A stretch of 25,488 nt of DNA, taken from the NCBI GenBank assembly GCA_964350945.1, contig CAYGLF010000015.1, forward strand, positions 1-25,488, in the 5' to 3' direction. The stretch is from CAYGLF01 sp964350945 (GTDB lineage: Bacteria; Chlamydiota; Chlamydiia; Chlamydiales; JAAZZY01). Below the pieces are notes generated by a model. It made no database searches. It was not told where the DNA came from and saw only the letters and a list, made by a program, of their open reading frames with translations. Shown piece by piece: positions 23,035 through 25,488 of this stretch (its first letter is position 1; every line of letters begins with the position of its first letter). A program made the position numbers and the translations under genes.

Positions 23035-24429
23035 TTAGTTGAAAGTAATTAGAGCTAAAGAAATGACCATAGTGACAAGCGTTGGAAATAAAGCTGCTGC
23101 AAAAAGATTTAAAGGCGCCACTCCACCTTTAAAATGCTCTCTCAGCAAAAACTGCCCTGCAGGGTTCGGGGCATTAGCGATCACAGTCAGCCCTCCTCCT
23201 GCAACAGCACCACTCATAACAGCATATTTCACAGAGGCTGATAAGTCCGGAATTAAGGAGCTTAAGTAAGTAATGAGTGCATTATCATTAAAACTTGCCA
23301 GTCCTGTCGCTGCTATCATTAGAGGAGCCGGTGAAAGCTGCTTGACAATAGGCTCTATCCACCACCCCTGTAAACTACCATGAATAATGAGACCGGCCAA
23401 GAAAGTCCCAACTAAGACCGGCCCTCTTAGGTATAGGTCATCTTGGTGAGGCATCGTCGCCTTGTGAAAGGCTAAAAACATAAAGAGAATCCCAATTAAA
23501 AGGATGGAGTAGTGCGCAAAGAAGACAATTGCAAATAAGAAGATAATATGGACACAGGTGATCCAAAATGGGACTTTTTCCTCTTTAGGCACCTCTTCTT
23601 CCGACTTCTTTTCTAGCCCTTTTAATTCTTTAAGAAAAAATAAAAAATAAACCACATTAGAAATAACAATCGCAATCATCGACTTAATTCCAAAGTTGAA
23701 GAACATAAATGAGTTACTCCAACCCCATTTTTTAGCAACCATCAAGACTGGGGGTGCGGCAAAATTGGTAAGTAACCCACCAATGGAAATATTAACAAAT
23801 AGCAGACCCAAAGTGGCATAAGCCAATTTCTTAGAGGGCTTACAGCTGTAGAATTTTTTTTTTAGTAAAAGAGCTCCCAGAGTCATCGCTCCTGGCTCTG
23901 TAATAACGGAACCTAAAATAGGGCACAGAGTCAAAATAATAATCCACCAGGCCGCAACATTTTCATTGAATAACTTGGCAAGTTGCTTAAGACACCACTG
24001 AGCAAACTGCAAGATAGGTTTTGTAGAAGCTAAAACCATGATAACCACCACAAAGAGAGGCTCATTGAGGTTCACTTTATTAAGATATTTTACAGCGGCC
24101 CTCCAATCCCAATACATCGTAATCGCAATCAAGAGAGGAATCACCCAAATGGCAAAAACAATCTCCACCTCACCTAGGAAGTGTAATATTTCTACTCTAA
24201 AAGAGTGCCCTTTCTTATTCTCTGAGTGGCTCGCTGCTAATTTATCGGAAAGGGTGTGAGCTAAAAGAGTGATTTGATGAGCAAAAAGAGTGTGAATAAT
24301 CGCACAAGCAAAAATAATTGTTGAAATCAAATAAAAGGGATTTTGAATAATATTCGCTCTCATGATTTCCCCTAGGCTATAAGAGGAATCCCAAAAAATG
24401 GGTTTAGGAGGAAATGCGGCTGGGTTCAT
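23035..24429 (-). CDS. Putative Na+/H+ antiporter, tandem copy 1
   Basis: This is a 464-residue inner-membrane protein with about twelve hydrophobic segments. It resembles the putative Na+/H+ antiporter family found in chlamydiae and proteobacteria, related to the ion-transporter (ArsB/NhaD-like) superfamily. Conserved polar breaks in membrane helices are visible: SVITEPGAMTLGALLL, TNFAAPPVLMVAKKWGW, GLASFNDNALITYLSSL, and GGGLTVIANAPNPAG. A charged loop with KKSEEEVPKEEK divides the halves. The role, sodium or proton exchange, follows only from family naming. It lies downstream of a second copy on the same strand, 166 bases away. Confidence 0.82.
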   Translation of the reverse strand: MNPAAFPPKPIFWDSSYSLGEIMRANIIQNPFYLISTIIFACAIIHTLFAHQITLLAHTLSDKLAASHSENKKGHSFRVEILHFLGEVEIVFAIWVIPLLIAITMYWDWRAAVKYLNKVNLNEPLFVVVIMVLASTKPILQFAQWCLKQLAKLFNENVAAWWIIILTLCPILGSVITEPGAMTLGALLLKKKFYSCKPSKKLAYATLGLLFVNISIGGLLTNFAAPPVLMVAKKWGWSNSFMFFNFGIKSMIAIVISNVVYFLFFLKELKGLEKKSEEEVPKEEKVPFWITCVHIIFLFAIVFFAHYSILLIGILFMFLAFHKATMPHQDDLYLRGPVLVGTFLAGLIIHGSLQGWWIEPIVKQLSPAPLMIAATGLASFNDNALITYLSSLIPDLSASVKYAVMSGAVAGGGLTVIANAPNPAGQFLLREHFKGGVAPLNLFAAALFPTLVTMVISLALITFN

Positions 24430-24595
24430 TACAGGTTCTCACAATTGGATTTTCAGCAAAGAATGTGCTATTCCATCAGGCATTTATAAAAAAATTAGAA
24501 TCTTTAATTTCCTAATAGCATCTGACAGCATTTAGATAAATACCTAGATCGTCAGTAGACATAATTCTCCACAAGAAAATTAAGCTTTTTAGAAC

Positions 24596-25488
24596 TTAGT
24601 TTATTGAGATGAGAACCAAAGAAATCACCATAATAACCAGCGTTGGAAATAGGGCGGCAGCAAAAAGACCTAAAGGCGCAACTCCATCTTCGAAATGCTC
24701 TCTTAGTAAAAATTGCCCTGCAGGGTTTGGAGCATTCGCAATCACTGTCAACCCTCCTCCTGCGACAGCTCCACTCATAACAGCATACTTCAAAGAAGAC
24801 GATAAATCTGGTATTAAAGAGCTTAGGTATGTAATCAGCGCGTTGTCATTAAAACTGGTAAGCCCTGCCGCTGCGATCATAAGTGGACCAGGAGATAATT
24901 GCTTAATAATTGGCCCTATCCACCACCCTTGAAGGGTTCCATGGATGACAAGACCGGCCAAGAACGTCCCGACTAAGATTGGCCCCCTTAAGTACAGCTC
25001 ATCCTGATGTGGCATCGTCGCCTTATGAAAAGCTAAGAACATAAAGAGAATCCCAATTAAAAGGACGGAGTAGTGTGCAAAAAAGACAATTGCAAATAAG
25101 AAAATAACATGAACAAAGGTGATCCAAAATGGGACCCCGGCCTCTTTAGCTATTTTTTTCACCGTTTTTTTGCCAAGTCCTTTGAGTTCTTTAAAGAAGA
25201 AAAAGAAATAAACCACATTAGAAATTCCTATTGCAATGACCGACTTAATTCCAAAATGGTTGAACATAAATGAATTGGTCCATCCCCACTTTTCTGCAAC
25301 CATCAAAACGGGCGGCGCAGCAAAATTGGTGAGTACTCCACCGATAGATATATTGACAAAAAGCAGTCCTAGCGTCGCATAAGCAAGCTTATTAGAAGGA
25401 TTACAGCTGTAAAATTGTTTTTTTAATAACAAAGACCCAAGAGTCATCGCTCCAGGCTGTGTAATGAATGAGCCAAAAAATGGACAGA
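24596..25488 (-). CDS. Putative Na+/H+ antiporter, tandem copy 2 (5' end beyond window)
   Basis: The reading runs from the right edge (in frame as CPFFGSFITQPGAMTLG) to the TAA at 24596, about 297 residues of the C-terminal part. It aligns without any gap to copy 1, with about 85% identity over the 283 residues from MTLG to the end (43 differences counted by hand). The membrane motifs TNFAAPPVLMVAEKWGW, GLTSFNDNALITYLSSL and ANAPNPAGQ are retained. Differences cluster in the charged central loop (KKTVKKIAKEAG instead of KKSEEEVPKEEK) and in ITQPG instead of ITEPG, a lost acidic residue. The start lies outside the window; the internal ATG at 25447 is not the true start. Confidence 0.85.
   Translation of the reverse strand, partial: CPFFGSFITQPGAMTLGSLLLKKQFYSCNPSNKLAYATLGLLFVNISIGGVLTNFAAPPVLMVAEKWGWTNSFMFNHFGIKSVIAIGISNVVYFFFFFKELKGLGKKTVKKIAKEAGVPFWITFVHVIFLFAIVFFAHYSVLLIGILFMFLAFHKATMPHQDELYLRGPILVGTFLAGLVIHGTLQGWWIGPIIKQLSPGPLMIAAAGLTSFNDNALITYLSSLIPDLSSSLKYAVMSGAVAGGGLTVIANAPNPAGQFLLREHFEDGVAPLGLFAAALFPTLVIMVISLVLISIN

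Overview
The window looks like chromosomal DNA of an environmental (amoeba-associated or marine) member of the Chlamydiota. The DNA is AT-rich. A tRNA-Thr gene lies directly downstream of infA, which I recall as the chlamydial order (infA, tRNA-Thr, tuf). A MYG1-type protein, a HIT protein and a HEAT-repeat protein follow one another, as I recall from Chlamydia. There is also a TyrP-type aromatic amino acid permease and a putative Na+/H+ antiporter of the kind annotated in chlamydiae. No rRNA, CRISPR array or intact transposase was seen.

Layout. Positions 1-13,000 form a largely core region of tightly packed genes: tRNA-Thr (partial) and infA; a ClC-family protein and SufE on the plus strand; a hot-dog thioesterase coupled to tyrP on the minus strand; a membrane-anchored methyltransferase-like protein; a two-gene minus-strand operon of an NAD-dependent epimerase and an SPW-VKOR-SPW membrane protein; MYG1-HIT-HEAT; and an MFS transporter followed by a DUF1207-type outer membrane protein. 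A tRNA with anticodon CAT at 13195-13268 marks the edge of this block.

Positions 13,270-22,900 are an accessory region of small, self-contained enzyme genes: a PadR regulator with a palindromic operator in its own promoter, two aminoglycoside-phosphotransferase-like kinases, GNAT acetyltransferases, a RibD/DHFR-like reductase, a FlaR-like P-loop kinase, a BMT5-like (DUF2431) Rossmann protein, a DUF6314 protein and a 485-residue protein with a macrodomain-like segment. At least four gene remnants lie between them: an unidentified gene, a GNAT, a GrpB/UPF0157 fragment and a SnoaL/NTF2-like gene. I read this as repeated gene acquisition followed by decay. No mobility gene or att repeat was found to prove it.

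Positions 23,035-25,488 hold two tandem copies of the antiporter gene. They are about 85% identical in protein over the shared part, and the second copy runs off the right edge.

Functional links visible in the sequence are the ATGA-coupled thioesterase/tyrP pair, the epimerase/VKOR pair, the abutting MYG1/HIT pair (TAAGTG), and the PadR/kinase pair separated by one base. All functional calls come from reading motifs by eye; no database search was run.
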